A model generated the notes under the pieces. It was not told the DNA's origin and ran no database searches. It was given only the letters and a program-made list of their open reading frames with translations. From positions 1-33,880 of IMG/VR virus record IMGVR_UViG_3300044961_000161: a DNA stretch of 33,880 nt. The stretch is one strand, 5' to 3'. A program made the position numbers and the translations under genes. Positions 8,045-16,327 of the stretch are shown piece after piece (positions within the stretch are counted from its first letter, which is position 1; every line of letters starts with the position of its first letter). The DNA comes from a virus.

Positions 8045-9624
8045 TGCAACAGCACGAGAAGATCCAAGAGATCCTTAAGTGTGGAAAGGATCCGATCTAC
8101 TTCATCAAGAAGTATGTCAAGATCCAGCATCCCAAAAGAGGAACGATCCCGTTCCTGACTTACGACTTCCAGGATAATTGCGTCCGGGATTTCGTCAATC
8201 ATCGTTTTAATATCATCGTCAAATCCCGGCAGCTGGGTCTTTCGACCGTCACTGCCGGTTTTGCTTTGTGGCTAGCGATCTTCCACAAGGATAAGAACAT
8301 TCTTGTCATCGCTACCAAGTTGCCTACGGCTGTCAACTTCATCAAAAAGGTGAAGTTCATGCTCAACAGCTTGCCCCCATGGCTATTGCTCACTGAATTT
8401 CGAGATACCCAGCAGAGCGTCGTATTCTCTAACGGATCTGAAATCAAGGCCATCCCGACGTCAGAAGACGCCGGTCGATCCGAAGCCTTGTCGCTGCTCA
8501 TTGTTGATGAGGCGGCTCACGTTAGATATTTCGATGAAATTTGGGCCGGTCTGTATCCCACCCTATCGACGGGAGGTTCGGCTATTCTGATCTCTACTCC
8601 CAAGGGCGTCGGAGGCACGTATCACAAGATATACTCAGAAGCCGTGGCGGGAGTCAACAATTTCAATCACATCAATCTACCATGGCACGTCCATCCGGAA
8701 CACGATGAAGAGTGGTTCAGAGAAGATAGCAAACAGTTCGCTGGAGATCTAAAGAAGATCGCGCAAGAGTATCTGTGCGACTTCGTATCGTCCGGTGATA
8801 CCTTTTTGCAGGTCCAGCAGATGGACTGGCTTAAGTCTTTGGTCAAGCCTCCGATTGCTCGCGAAGGCGACGGTCGGCGAATTTGGATTTGGGAGCATCC
8901 CCGTCCGGGTCGCAAATACATCATGTCCGCCGACGTTTCTCGAGGCAACGCGGCCGATTATTCAGCCTTTCACATCATCGATACATCGACTACCACCGTC
9001 GTTGCTGAATACAAAGGAAAGATCGCTCCGGACGATCTGGGCGTATTGATGGTGGAGTGGGCTACGAAGTACAATAAGGCCCTCGTTTGTCCCGAATACA
9101 ACTCGTATGGCTTCATGACCTGGTCCAAGATGAGGGATTTGAAGTACACGAAGTTCTACTACAAGGCCGCTCGTTACAACGAAAATTACGTGCCAACCGA
9201 GACGGATAAACCAGGCTTCGATACTCAAGGTAATACGAAGATCCAGGCTCTGAGCAAGCTAGAAGAACTGATTAGAAATCAGATGCTCAAGACGTATTCT
9301 CAGAGACTGATCGACGAATTGCAGACATACGTTTGGAACGGATCGAAAGCTTCGGCTCTCAAGGGATACAATGACGACCTGGTCATGTCAGCCGCCATCG
9401 GAGCTTGGCTGATCGACACGTTGTACGGAACTCAGTCAACGACTGATATCAACGATTTGATGGCGCGTAGTATAATCGTATCTAGAAGGAATGTCGTCGA
9501 CATTGCCCCGCAGGTCCCTATCATCGGGGGTGGCCCTTCGGTTGTCCCCACTAGACAACGTCAACTAAATCATGCTGCATTCAATCAAGGCGGAGTCGAT
9601 CTTCGTTGGTTGTTGGGAAAGTGA
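8044..9624 (+). CDS. Terminase large subunit (packaging ATPase/nuclease, T4 gp17-like)
   Basis: The 526-aa protein packages DNA through the portal. The ATPase half shows a variant Walker A, KSRQLGLST (60-68), where the usual GK is GL and K60 is a candidate catalytic lysine as in lambda-type deviant P-loops, Walker B LLIVDEAAH (D155, E156) and coupling motif ILISTPKG (181-188). The RNase H-like nuclease half shows ADVSRGNAADYSA (D297), VCPEYNSYG (E351) and YNDDLVMSAAIGAW (D444/D445). Length and order match T4-type large terminases. No intein is present here, unlike in the portal. It overlaps the upstream gene by one base and is followed after 15 bases by a small protein with no SD. Confidence 0.95.
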   Translation: MQQHEKIQEILKCGKDPIYFIKKYVKIQHPKRGTIPFLTYDFQDNCVRDFVNHRFNIIVKSRQLGLSTVTAGFALWLAIFHKDKNILVIATKLPTAVNFIKKVKFMLNSLPPWLLLTEFRDTQQSVVFSNGSEIKAIPTSEDAGRSEALSLLIVDEAAHVRYFDEIWAGLYPTLSTGGSAILISTPKGVGGTYHKIYSEAVAGVNNFNHINLPWHVHPEHDEEWFREDSKQFAGDLKKIAQEYLCDFVSSGDTFLQVQQMDWLKSLVKPPIAREGDGRRIWIWEHPRPGRKYIMSADVSRGNAADYSAFHIIDTSTTTVVAEYKGKIAPDDLGVLMVEWATKYNKALVCPEYNSYGFMTWSKMRDLKYTKFYYKAARYNENYVPTETDKPGFDTQGNTKIQALSKLEELIRNQMLKTYSQRLIDELQTYVWNGSKASALKGYNDDLVMSAAIGAWLIDTLYGTQSTTDINDLMARSIIVSRRNVVDIAPQVPIIGGGPSVVPTRQRQLNHAAFNQGGVDLRWLLGK

Positions 9625-9626
9625 GC

Positions 9627-9638
9627 AATATTTAATCT
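9627..9638 (+). promoter_or_regulatory. AATATTTAATCT motif, candidate late-promoter element
   Basis: AATATTTAATCT fills most of the 15-base gap between the terminase stop and ATG 9640. The same core (ATATTTA) recurs upstream of 17340, 24409 and 33502, and as GTATTTA upstream of 30734. TATTTA ends 5 bases before the ATG and no SD exists here, so a transcript from this element would be nearly leaderless. It is a compositional cousin of the T4 late element TATAAATA, but not the same. Confidence 0.35.
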
Positions 9639-9639
9639 C

Positions 9640-9933
9640 ATGAAGATCTCTCTCGAAGAACTTCGAAAAGTAGTCAGGGAAGAGCTCAAGCTCGTACAAG
9701 AGGATCTTGACCACCAAAGCGTCAAGAGTGTCGTCAATTCGGCTTCGAGTTTGCTTCATGCTATTGACAAGTTCAATGCTTCTGAGCCGACAGCTGCTCA
9801 GATGACTGGTGTCAATACGTTACTCTCCTCTTTGAGGAAGAGTCTTGAAGATATGATTCAGAATCCTACGTCGTATGTGGATAGGCCATCACCCAAGGTG
9901 CTGACTGTAAAAAAGCCCAAGAGTGTTCCCTGA
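9640..9933 (+). CDS. Small head-region protein with MKIS..L.KVVREE N-terminus
   Basis: The 97-aa protein starts MKISLEELRKVVREELKLVQ, an amphipathic charged helix shared in pattern with the starts of the 16791 and 17340 proteins, and then continues with Ser/Ala/Leu-rich helices and a Pro/Lys-rich tail (PSPKVLTVKKPKSVP). It has no catalytic motif. It lies between terminase and portal, so a role in head assembly is inferred; the N-terminus could be a targeting or scaffold-binding peptide comparable in position to the T4 capsid-targeting sequence. No SD precedes the ATG; the upstream AATATTTAA motif occupies that place. Confidence 0.7.
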   Translation: MKISLEELRKVVREELKLVQEDLDHQSVKSVVNSASSLLHAIDKFNASEPTAAQMTGVNTLLSSLRKSLEDMIQNPTSYVDRPSPKVLTVKKPKSVP

Positions 9934-9949
9934 GAAACGTAGTAGAATC

Positions 9950-9975
9950 TAGCTCAGAGCTCAAATAGCTCAGAG
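9950..9975 (+). repeat. Tandem 10-bp repeat TAGCTCAGAG in the portal leader
   Basis: TAGCTCAGAG occurs at 9950-9959 and again at 9966-9975, six bases apart, in the 48-base gap before the portal gene. The second copy supplies the likely SD (AGAGG, 9972-9976) five bases before ATG 9982. The duplicate may be an accident or offer an alternative pairing that exposes or hides the SD. Confidence 0.5.
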
Positions 9976-9981
9976 GTTCGA

Positions 9982-12900
9982 ATGGCAAGGAAACACAGAG
10001 ACAATCTATTCAAGCGCCTCACAAGGCTTTTTAGATCAGGACCCGTAGTCAAGCGAAAGGTTCGAGCCCTCGATACTCGAGTGGCTATGCCTGATCAGAT
10101 CAAGTCTTCTGCGGTTTCGCTCTTTCAAAAGTCTGTTTCGCCAATGTATACGGCGATTACGGCTAATGCTTATAACCTTGCCGAAAGGTTGATGAGGTAT
10201 AACGATTTCCAGGAGATGGAACAGACTCCGGAGATTTCGTCAGCTCTCGACATCTATGCCGATGAAACGTGTGCTCAAGATGAAAAGGGCCGAACTCTTC
10301 ACATTTATTCGGAAAATACGAGAGCTAAGCAGATCCTAGAGGATCTGTTTTATGATACTCTCAATATCGAATTCAATATGAGGCCTTGGACACGCAGCCT
10401 CTGTAAATTCGGAGACTTTTTTCTTTATAACGACGTTCATCCTGATCACGGAGTTCTGAACGCTATTCCTATTCCTGTCAACGAGATTGAAAGGATTGAG
10501 GGCTTTGATAAAACAGACCCTATGGCCGTCAAATTTCGATGGGCCGGGCTAGCGAATCGAGAGCTCGAAAATTGGGAAGTGACGCACATGCGTCTTTTGG
10601 GAAACGATACGTTTCTCCCTTACGGATCCTCTATCATCGAACCTGCTCGTCGTATTTGGAGGCAGCTCATTCTCATCGAAGACGCAATGTTGGTCTATCG
10701 AATTGTTAGAGCTCCGGAAAGAAGGGTCTTCTATATCGACGTCGGTAACCTTGAAAGCGATGTCATTCCGACATATGTCGAACAGCAGCGAGCTCAATTA
10801 AGGACTAATCAGGTAGTCGATAAGTCGGCTGGACGAGTCGACCTTCGATATAATCCGATGTGTCTCTCATTGGGTACTCGTATCAAATTACAGGACGGAC
10901 GAGATCTCAGTTTGGCTGATCTGATCTCTGAGTGGAAAGCAGGCAAGCAGGATCAATGGGTCTACTCCGTTGATCCTATTACCAAACGTTACGTGCCAGG
11001 TAAGGTGACTTGGGCTGGGGTGACTCGGAAGAATGCTACACTTGTTCGTGTACACCTTAATGATGGAACCTTCCGCGATGTTACTCCCGATCACAAATTT
11101 ATGTTGCGTGACGGGACGTATGTCCAGGCACAAAATCTGCAACCTGCGCAACAGTTGATGCCGCTCTACACAAAATTATCATCACGTGAAGCGGGTGACA
11201 AGATTAACGGCTATGAGAAGGTCTATGATCCTGCAACTGAGATGTATGTTTATACCCATCGCCGTAACGCAGAATATGGAAGCCTTAACATACGTGAGGA
11301 TATTAAGGGCAATCCAACAGTGCACCATGTTAACTTCGACAAGCTTAACAATAATCCTGACAACCTTTATTGGGTGGATTATATGGAACACTGTCGATAT
11401 CATTCTGACCATTGCGACAAGACGTTGAACACGGTTGAGCGTTTGGCGGAGCGAAGCAAACGTCTCGCTGAGTGGAACCGTTCAGATGATAAGATCGCGC
11501 GTGTTAGGCGAGCAAATTTGGAACGTAATTCTGTGGCTGCAATGGCAGGCTACAATGGAAGTGAACTCCATAAGCAACATAACATTCGGCGCGCCACCGC
11601 GGCGAACAAGATGTGGAATGATCTAACGCGGAGGTCATCTTTACAACAGAACATGCGTTACGTGATGACCGACGAGATGTTCAATCGTCTGGTTGAGATT
11701 GTCAAACAGAACCCTAAAGCTGGACGTACAAAGATCCACAAATTATTGCTTAATGATCTCGTCTTTTCTGCAGGCCTGACCAAGCAAATGCCGGCCCGTG
11801 ATATTGCCAAGTATAGTTTTGCAGCCTGGGAGGGTGAACTTGTCAGGCGCGGTTATGCCCGGCTACCTGGGTTTCGTAAGAGCATTGTAGGTTACAAGAA
11901 CCATAGTGTTGTTCGTGTTGAATGGCTGTCACAGCGTGAGGATACAGGTTGCATCACTGTGGAGAGATGGCATAACTTTGCAGCGGGACCAGCGACTGAT
12001 GAAACAGATGATGTAGCGTCATCTAATAGTTGGATAATCCTCCACAATTCGGTTGACGAGGACTTTTTTATTCCCGTTCGTGGGTCCGATACAGGAACGA
12101 AGATTGATACTTTGGCCGGTGGACAGAACACTGCCGCCGTCGAAGACGTCGCTTACATTCAAAAGAAGCTTTTTGCCGCGCTCAAGATTCCCAGAGCTTA
12201 TTTGGGATATGACGAGATGTTGAGCTGTGTTGTTCCTGAGACACCCGTTGCTCTTCTCGATGGACGTACTCTGAGTGTAGAGCAGATCAGATCAGAGCTC
12301 GATGCAGGTAAGCGAGTATGGGTCTACTCTGTCGACCCTGAGACGTTGCAGATGGTTCCTGGTGAAGTCGAACTATCGACTCCGACTCGAGCCGATGCCG
12401 AACTAGTTCGGATCACTCTTGATAACGGCGCTTCGTTCGATTGTACACCCGATCACAAGTGGATGATGCGTGATGGTTCGTGGCGTGAAGCAGGGTCACT
12501 GATGCCTGGGGAGCGTTTGATGCCTCTTCATCGCCGGCGAGTAAGCTTGCATGGCGGTGCTGATTACGAGCAAGTTTATGATCCCGCGTCATCAAAGTGG
12601 CTGTGGACACACTCACTTGTCGCTGCACATGCCAAAGCTGACATCCGCCAACACACATCAGCAGTGTCGAGTGCACGGTCGACGATCCATCACGTAGACT
12701 TCAACAGGTTCAACAACGCACCAGACAATCTCGAGCGCATCGGTTGGGACGAACACCGAGAGCTGCACCAAATGAAGCTAGCTGAAGTGCGTCGTACTAC
12801 GCTTGCAGCTGGGGGCTATAGCGGTCTCAACAACGGATGGGCACGCAAATGCCGTGCCGCAGTTCAACACTTGTGGGACATCGATCAACTCATTGCATGG

Positions 12901-14400
12901 TGTGCTGAGAACAAACCTGAAAGCAAGCGTGCTTTGATCAATGGGTACGGCCTGTCTGAAACGCAGCTTCACAGGTTGCTTAAGGAAGGCGGGATTACGT
13001 ATGCTAACTTCTCGTCTGTTCACATGGGAGGATACAGACTTGCAAGGAAAGGTAGCCCAAGCTACACTTCTTCGATGTACAAGCGAAAGGGCACATTCGC
13101 TGCGTGGTGCAAAGACAACGGTTTGTCAACAACGATCACCGTTGGTTGCATGAACTGCGGCAAGCCTATTCAGACTTCACGACGCAAGCCTGCGAAGTTT
13201 TGCAACGGATCCTGTTACACTGCATATGGACGTGGCAAGCAGGATGGCTTGGGCAAGAACCACGTTGTGGTGTCGGTGCAGCCGCTGCAAGAACGTCGAC
13301 AGACATGGTGTCTGACGGTCAAGCGTTGGCACAATTTCGCTCTTGCCAATGGCGCGATCATCGCGAACTCTAAGGCTACGCTTGCACAAGAAGATATTCG
13401 ATTCTCTCGCAGCATCAACATGATTCAGAGGACGATCATCTCCGAACTCAACAAGTTGGCGATCATTCATCTTTATGCTCATGGTTTCGAGGGAGAAGAT
13501 CTTCTCAATTTTACGCTTAGGTTGTCCAACCCGTCGACGGTGGCTCAACAGCAGAAGCTTGAAGTTTATCGTGCTAAATTTGAAATCGCTGGCACTGCTC
13601 CCGAAGGACTAGTTTCTCGTAAGTTCCTCTTGAAAAATATCTTGATGCTCAACGATGATGAAATCGAAGAGATGGATGAAGAACTAGAGGAAGATGCCGC
13701 CCGAGCAGCCTTGCTCGCCGCCGCGGCCGAAGGTGGCGGAGGCGGAGGTGGCGGCGGAGGTGGCGGAGGCATGGGCCTCGCTGGAGCTCCAGGCGGAGAA
13801 GGCGAAGGGGGAGAAGAAGATATCTTTGGCGGCGGGGCCGAAGGAGGCGCAGGTGGAGAAGCCGGCGCCGCTCCTGATCTAGGCGGAGAAGAACCACCTC
13901 CTGAAGAACCCGAAGAGGAAAACGCAGGAGAGGAGCCTGAAGAAGAGGAAGAACCCAATACGGAGCTTCTGACGTCGGGCGACGATCCAAATGACGAACC
14001 CATCAAGATCACGCTCAAACCCGGCGAGAATCCTGTCAAAGCTAATTCTCAGCTTTCGAAGCACCTTTATAACAGAGGTCGACGTCGCACCCACGGTGCA
14101 TCGAAAACCCATTTGCCTGACTATAAAAGAATGACAGGTAATAATTCTCCTTCGATGCAGGATCCTTTTGATTCCGGGTGGATGAAGGGTGTCGTTAGCA
14201 ATCCAATGGGTGAGAGTGCTAAATCCGACTATTTTTTGCCGCGGCCTGTCATGTCCCGCGATGCGCTCAATGCGATCCGCGGCGTCGCCCGACGATGGGG
14301 AATTTCAGACCAAAAGAAGACGACTCTCATTAGTGAAAGCGTCGACGAAGATCTCGAAGTCGATTTTGAAGACCTAGATATAGGTGATAGCGATGAGTGA
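9982..14400 (+). CDS. Portal protein (T4 gp20-like) precursor containing two inteins
   Basis: The 1472-aa precursor would yield a 695-aa portal after removal of two inteins (residues 294-689 and 749-1129). Extein parts match T4 gp20-type portals: N-terminal residues 1-293 (TPEISSALDIYADE, WTRSLCKFGDFFLY, PYGSSIIEPARRIW, RAPERRVFYIDVGN), the central DEDFFIPVRG...LAGGQN...YIQKKLFAALKIPRAYLGYDE, and SKATLAQEDIRFSRSINMIQR in the third part. The portal forms the dodecameric DNA channel. Both insertions lie in the most conserved motifs. The C-terminus beyond ~1225 is unusual: an Ala run, 13 consecutive Gly, then long Gly/Glu/Pro-rich low complexity before a final conserved-looking tail ending in an acidic stretch. 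SD AGAGG precedes ATG 9982. The stop overlaps the next gene. Confidence 0.95.
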   Translation: MARKHRDNLFKRLTRLFRSGPVVKRKVRALDTRVAMPDQIKSSAVSLFQKSVSPMYTAITANAYNLAERLMRYNDFQEMEQTPEISSALDIYADETCAQDEKGRTLHIYSENTRAKQILEDLFYDTLNIEFNMRPWTRSLCKFGDFFLYNDVHPDHGVLNAIPIPVNEIERIEGFDKTDPMAVKFRWAGLANRELENWEVTHMRLLGNDTFLPYGSSIIEPARRIWRQLILIEDAMLVYRIVRAPERRVFYIDVGNLESDVIPTYVEQQRAQLRTNQVVDKSAGRVDLRYNPMCLSLGTRIKLQDGRDLSLADLISEWKAGKQDQWVYSVDPITKRYVPGKVTWAGVTRKNATLVRVHLNDGTFRDVTPDHKFMLRDGTYVQAQNLQPAQQLMPLYTKLSSREAGDKINGYEKVYDPATEMYVYTHRRNAEYGSLNIREDIKGNPTVHHVNFDKLNNNPDNLYWVDYMEHCRYHSDHCDKTLNTVERLAERSKRLAEWNRSDDKIARVRRANLERNSVAAMAGYNGSELHKQHNIRRATAANKMWNDLTRRSSLQQNMRYVMTDEMFNRLVEIVKQNPKAGRTKIHKLLLNDLVFSAGLTKQMPARDIAKYSFAAWEGELVRRGYARLPGFRKSIVGYKNHSVVRVEWLSQREDTGCITVERWHNFAAGPATDETDDVASSNSWIILHNSVDEDFFIPVRGSDTGTKIDTLAGGQNTAAVEDVAYIQKKLFAALKIPRAYLGYDEMLSCVVPETPVALLDGRTLSVEQIRSELDAGKRVWVYSVDPETLQMVPGEVELSTPTRADAELVRITLDNGASFDCTPDHKWMMRDGSWREAGSLMPGERLMPLHRRRVSLHGGADYEQVYDPASSKWLWTHSLVAAHAKADIRQHTSAVSSARSTIHHVDFNRFNNAPDNLERIGWDEHRELHQMKLAEVRRTTLAAGGYSGLNNGWARKCRAAVQHLWDIDQLIAWCAENKPESKRALINGYGLSETQLHRLLKEGGITYANFSSVHMGGYRLARKGSPSYTSSMYKRKGTFAAWCKDNGLSTTITVGCMNCGKPIQTSRRKPAKFCNGSCYTAYGRGKQDGLGKNHVVVSVQPLQERRQTWCLTVKRWHNFALANGAIIANSKATLAQEDIRFSRSINMIQRTIISELNKLAIIHLYAHGFEGEDLLNFTLRLSNPSTVAQQQKLEVYRAKFEIAGTAPEGLVSRKFLLKNILMLNDDEIEEMDEELEEDAARAALLAAAAEGGGGGGGGGGGGGMGLAGAPGGEGEGGEEDIFGGGAEGGAGGEAGAAPDLGGEEPPPEEPEEENAGEEPEEEEEPNTELLTSGDDPNDEPIKITLKPGENPVKANSQLSKHLYNRGRRRTHGASKTHLPDYKRMTGNNSPSMQDPFDSGWMKGVVSNPMGESAKSDYFLPRPVMSRDALNAIRGVARRWGISDQKKTTLISESVDEDLEVDFEDLDIGDSDE
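10861..12048 (+). mobile_element. Intein 1 in portal, class 1 with HNH homing endonuclease
   Basis: This 396-aa intervening sequence (precursor residues 294-689) begins with Cys (CLSLGTRIKL, block A), has block B VTPDHKFMLRDG (T and H), a YSVDP...VPGKV motif, and a C-terminal splicing region CITVERWHNFA (block F) and WIILHN (block G), followed by Ser as first C-extein residue. The centre carries an HNH nuclease: HHVNFDKLNNNPDNLYWV (from base 11323) with following His residues. It sits at LRYNPM|S.DEDFFIP, a conserved portal motif. All splicing residues are present, so it should be active. Codon choice (for example many CGT arginines) differs from the surrounding portal, which prefers CGA and AGA-type codons. 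Confidence 0.93.
12226..13368 (+). mobile_element. Intein 2 in portal, HNH type with extra zinc finger and AN C-terminus
   Basis: This 381-aa intein (residues 749-1129) begins CVVPETPVALLDG (block A Cys), has CTPDHKWMMRDG (block B), an HNH domain at HHVDFNRFNNAPDNLERI (base ~12688), a zinc finger CMNCGKP...FCNGSC (from base 13147), block F CLTVKRWHNFAL and ends GAIIAN before Ser. The penultimate His seen in intein 1 is Ala here, an accepted but less common variant that can slow Asn cyclisation. It aligns with intein 1 over blocks A, B, HNH and F, so the two are homologous although inserted at different sites only 59 extein residues apart (EMLS|SKATLAQEDIRFS). Confidence 0.92.
13732..13770 (+). 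repeat. GGN-repeat tract encoding 13 consecutive glycines in portal
   Basis: A run of GGT/GGC/GGA codons encodes thirteen glycines, followed by further Gly/Glu-rich coding sequence to ~13950. The codons vary, so the tract is selected or tolerated at protein level rather than being a simple microsatellite. The G-rich strand has many GG doublets and could form weak quadruplex structures. The opposite strand is an open Ser/Pro-rich frame that I take as a shadow. Confidence 0.8.
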
Positions 14401-15277
14401 TAGTAACAGCAAGACGAACAAACATTCCAAGAAGAGGAATGCCGGATTGATGTACGAGTTTTTGCTTCGTACTATTTCTCGTGCTCTCGTTGAAAACGAT
14501 AGCAAGCGCTCTTCTGCGGCCCTGAAGATCATTAAAAAGCACTTCAAGCCCGGAACGGAACTCTACAGAGAGTTTCGACTCTTTAATTCTCTGATCAAAA
14601 CGACAGTTAGTAACGATGCTATAGCTGTTTCCATTGTCAATGAAGCTAAGCTTGCCGCCCGCGCGATTGACATGGCTCGTCTGGAAAAGGAAAAGACGAT
14701 CGTCATTCACGAGGTCAACAAGAACATAGCTGACGAATCTTTCTACGATCAGCCGATTAACGAATACAAGACGTATGCGACTATCGGAATTCTCTTTTCA
14801 GCGTGGAGAAATCCCGGAAAATACGATCTATCCAAGATCGTGCAGTATGAAGAGAAGTTGATTGAATGGCTCCGAGCCGAGAAGAAAAATCAGGATCAGA
14901 TGAACGAAGGATCCGAATCTCCGGGAGTAAATCGTCTGGTTTTCAAAATCATGACGAAGAAGCTCAATGAGAAATACGGCTCAGCATTGGATGAGGTGCA
15001 GAAGTCTCTAGTCAGAGAGTTTGCTCTGTATAGTGTTACGGGCACGGAAAACAATGTCAGAAATAAGTTGACGGAGATTAGGAATGACCTAATCGAATCC
15101 ATCAAATATTCCAGCGGGCTTCCTGAACACACCAGAGAAAAACTTTTAGAGGCTCGAAAGATGATCGAATCCGAGGTCATTACGATGATCGACGATGAGA
15201 CCGTTTCGAGATACATGTCTTACGCCAAGTTGGCGAATGAGCTTCGATCTCCGGAGGAAAAGAATGACCAGGCCTAA
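14393..15277 (+). CDS. Head-module protein between portal and protease, unknown function
   Basis: From ATG 14393 the protein is 294 aa, hydrophilic and almost entirely helical in appearance, with a basic N-terminus (SKTNKHSKKRNAGLMYEFLLRTISRALVE), a central KTYATIGILFSAWRNPGKYDLS segment and charged helices to the end. No enzymatic motif or membrane segment is seen. T4 has core genes 67 and 68 in this position, but no similarity is visible to me. A GTG nine bases upstream (14384) is possible; I prefer the ATG because an AGGTGA SD (14382-14387) stands at good distance. It overlaps the portal by eight bases and the protease by 14, indicating translational coupling with head genes. Confidence 0.75.
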   Translation: MSDSNSKTNKHSKKRNAGLMYEFLLRTISRALVENDSKRSSAALKIIKKHFKPGTELYREFRLFNSLIKTTVSNDAIAVSIVNEAKLAARAIDMARLEKEKTIVIHEVNKNIADESFYDQPINEYKTYATIGILFSAWRNPGKYDLSKIVQYEEKLIEWLRAEKKNQDQMNEGSESPGVNRLVFKIMTKKLNEKYGSALDEVQKSLVREFALYSVTGTENNVRNKLTEIRNDLIESIKYSSGLPEHTREKLLEARKMIESEVITMIDDETVSRYMSYAKLANELRSPEEKNDQA

Positions 15278-15881
15278 GCTGCTAGCGTCCTATGAGACGT
15301 TCGAATACACTCCCGAGATGCTCAAAGAATCTCGCGAGGCGAATAACGGAAAGATCATCATGAAGGGTATCCTCCAGAAGGCGGATACCCTCAATCAAAA
15401 TGGTAGGATCTATCCAAGACCCATTCTCGAAAGGGAAGTGAGGAATTATCAGAAGTTCATCATCGAAAATCGTGCATTGGGAGAGTGCGATCACCCTGAT
15501 AGCTCTGTTATCAATTTGAAGAATGTTTCCCACATCGTACGAGAAGCCTACTTCGAAGGCAACACTGTCTACGGTACGGTCGAGCTGTTGAATACACCCT
15601 CAGGCAAAGTTCTGCAATCTCTTGTAGAGTCGGGAGTCAAGCTTGGCATCTCCTCTAGAGGGGTCGGATCGACTAAGAAGACGGGAGACTACTACACGGT
15701 TGAGGAAGATTTCCAGTTGATTTGCTGGGATTTCGTTTCCGAGCCCTCGACCCCAGGAGCTTTCATGCTAGCCGAAGGTAAAGACATCTCAGATGCTGAG
15801 CTCAAGAAGATCTTCAATCGGTCTGATAGAGTAGATCGGATTCTGAATGATATCCTCTTTAGCAAGGGAGGCAATCGATAA
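15264..15881 (+). CDS. Prohead maturation protease (T4 gp21-like)
   Basis: The 205-aa serine protease of the phage prohead type (S77/U9-like) shows NQNGRIYPRPILEREV at 44-59, GECDHPDSSVINLKNVSH with His77, and KLGISSRGVGS with the candidate nucleophile Ser130 (or 131); WDFVSEPSTPGAF follows. It should cleave scaffold, core proteins and capsid N-termini after [L/I]xE. The start at 15264 has a perfect GGAGG SD (15253-15257) and overlaps the upstream stop; an in-frame upstream extension to 15195 lacks these. Position before scaffold and capsid matches T4 order. Confidence 0.92.
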   Translation: MTRPKLLASYETFEYTPEMLKESREANNGKIIMKGILQKADTLNQNGRIYPRPILEREVRNYQKFIIENRALGECDHPDSSVINLKNVSHIVREAYFEGNTVYGTVELLNTPSGKVLQSLVESGVKLGISSRGVGSTKKTGDYYTVEEDFQLICWDFVSEPSTPGAFMLAEGKDISDAELKKIFNRSDRVDRILNDILFSKGGNR

Positions 15882-16327
15882 TGAGTTATTATGACGTAGA
15901 TAAGATCACCCCAGCTCCGTCGACTCATACTCCGGCTCAGCCAGGTTATGGATCTGTACCTGAATATCAGGCCGCGGGCGTGCCTTGGGTGACTGGGTCC
16001 GTTGTATCCTCGACTTCTGTCGTGCAGGAATATAAATTTCCGAATGTTACGAAAAAGGTGACGGTCAGAAATCATTCTACGGCAGGCGGCATCAGAGTCG
16101 GATTTACAAGAAACGGTGTCTTGGGATCCAACTATATCCTTGTCGATAATGTCGTCGGTGCCAGCATTGATTTGGATGTACGTGTAGCTTCCTTGTATAT
16201 TTTGGGAGTGACTGCGCCTAGCACATACAGCATTTTTGCCGGTCTGACAGCGATTCCTGCCAAACACGCGCCTGTCTTGACCGGATCAGTCTCCGGAACT
16301 AACGGAGCCTGGCAGGGAGTTGGATGA
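15881..16327 (+). CDS. Possible head decoration/structural protein
   Basis: This 148-aa protein has a Pro-rich N-terminus (TPAPSTHTPAQPGYGSVPEYQAAGVPW) and then beta-strand-like sequence rich in Val, Thr, Ser and Gly (KKVTVRNHSTAGGIRVGFT, SIDLDVRVASLYILG), resembling a single beta-sandwich. No catalytic motif, signal peptide or membrane segment. It is coupled to the protease by TAATG and to the deformylase by a four-base ATGA overlap. Being in the head module and of this composition, a capsid decoration or accessory structural role is likely but inferred; I do not recognise its family. Confidence 0.6.
   Translation: MSYYDVDKITPAPSTHTPAQPGYGSVPEYQAAGVPWVTGSVVSSTSVVQEYKFPNVTKKVTVRNHSTAGGIRVGFTRNGVLGSNYILVDNVVGASIDLDVRVASLYILGVTAPSTYSIFAGLTAIPAKHAPVLTGSVSGTNGAWQGVG

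Noticed and set aside
9950-9982. tRNA-like pieces (TAGCTCAG and GGTTCGAAT) before the portal gene
   Set aside because: The two pieces are too close together and there is no acceptor stem or anticodon arm; the second overlaps the portal start codon.
13566-14039. 157-aa minus-strand open frame rich in Ser and Pro opposite the portal tail
   Set aside because: It is the complement of the Gly/Glu-rich coding tract and has no SD or recognisable domain.
15195-15263. Upstream extension of the protease from a Met at 15195
   Set aside because: ATG 15264 has a perfect GGAGG SD and fits the family length; the extension lies inside the preceding gene.
15692-16267. 191-aa minus-strand open frame across the protease and possible decoration genes
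   Set aside because: No SD, no recognised motif, and it overlaps two well-supported plus-strand genes.
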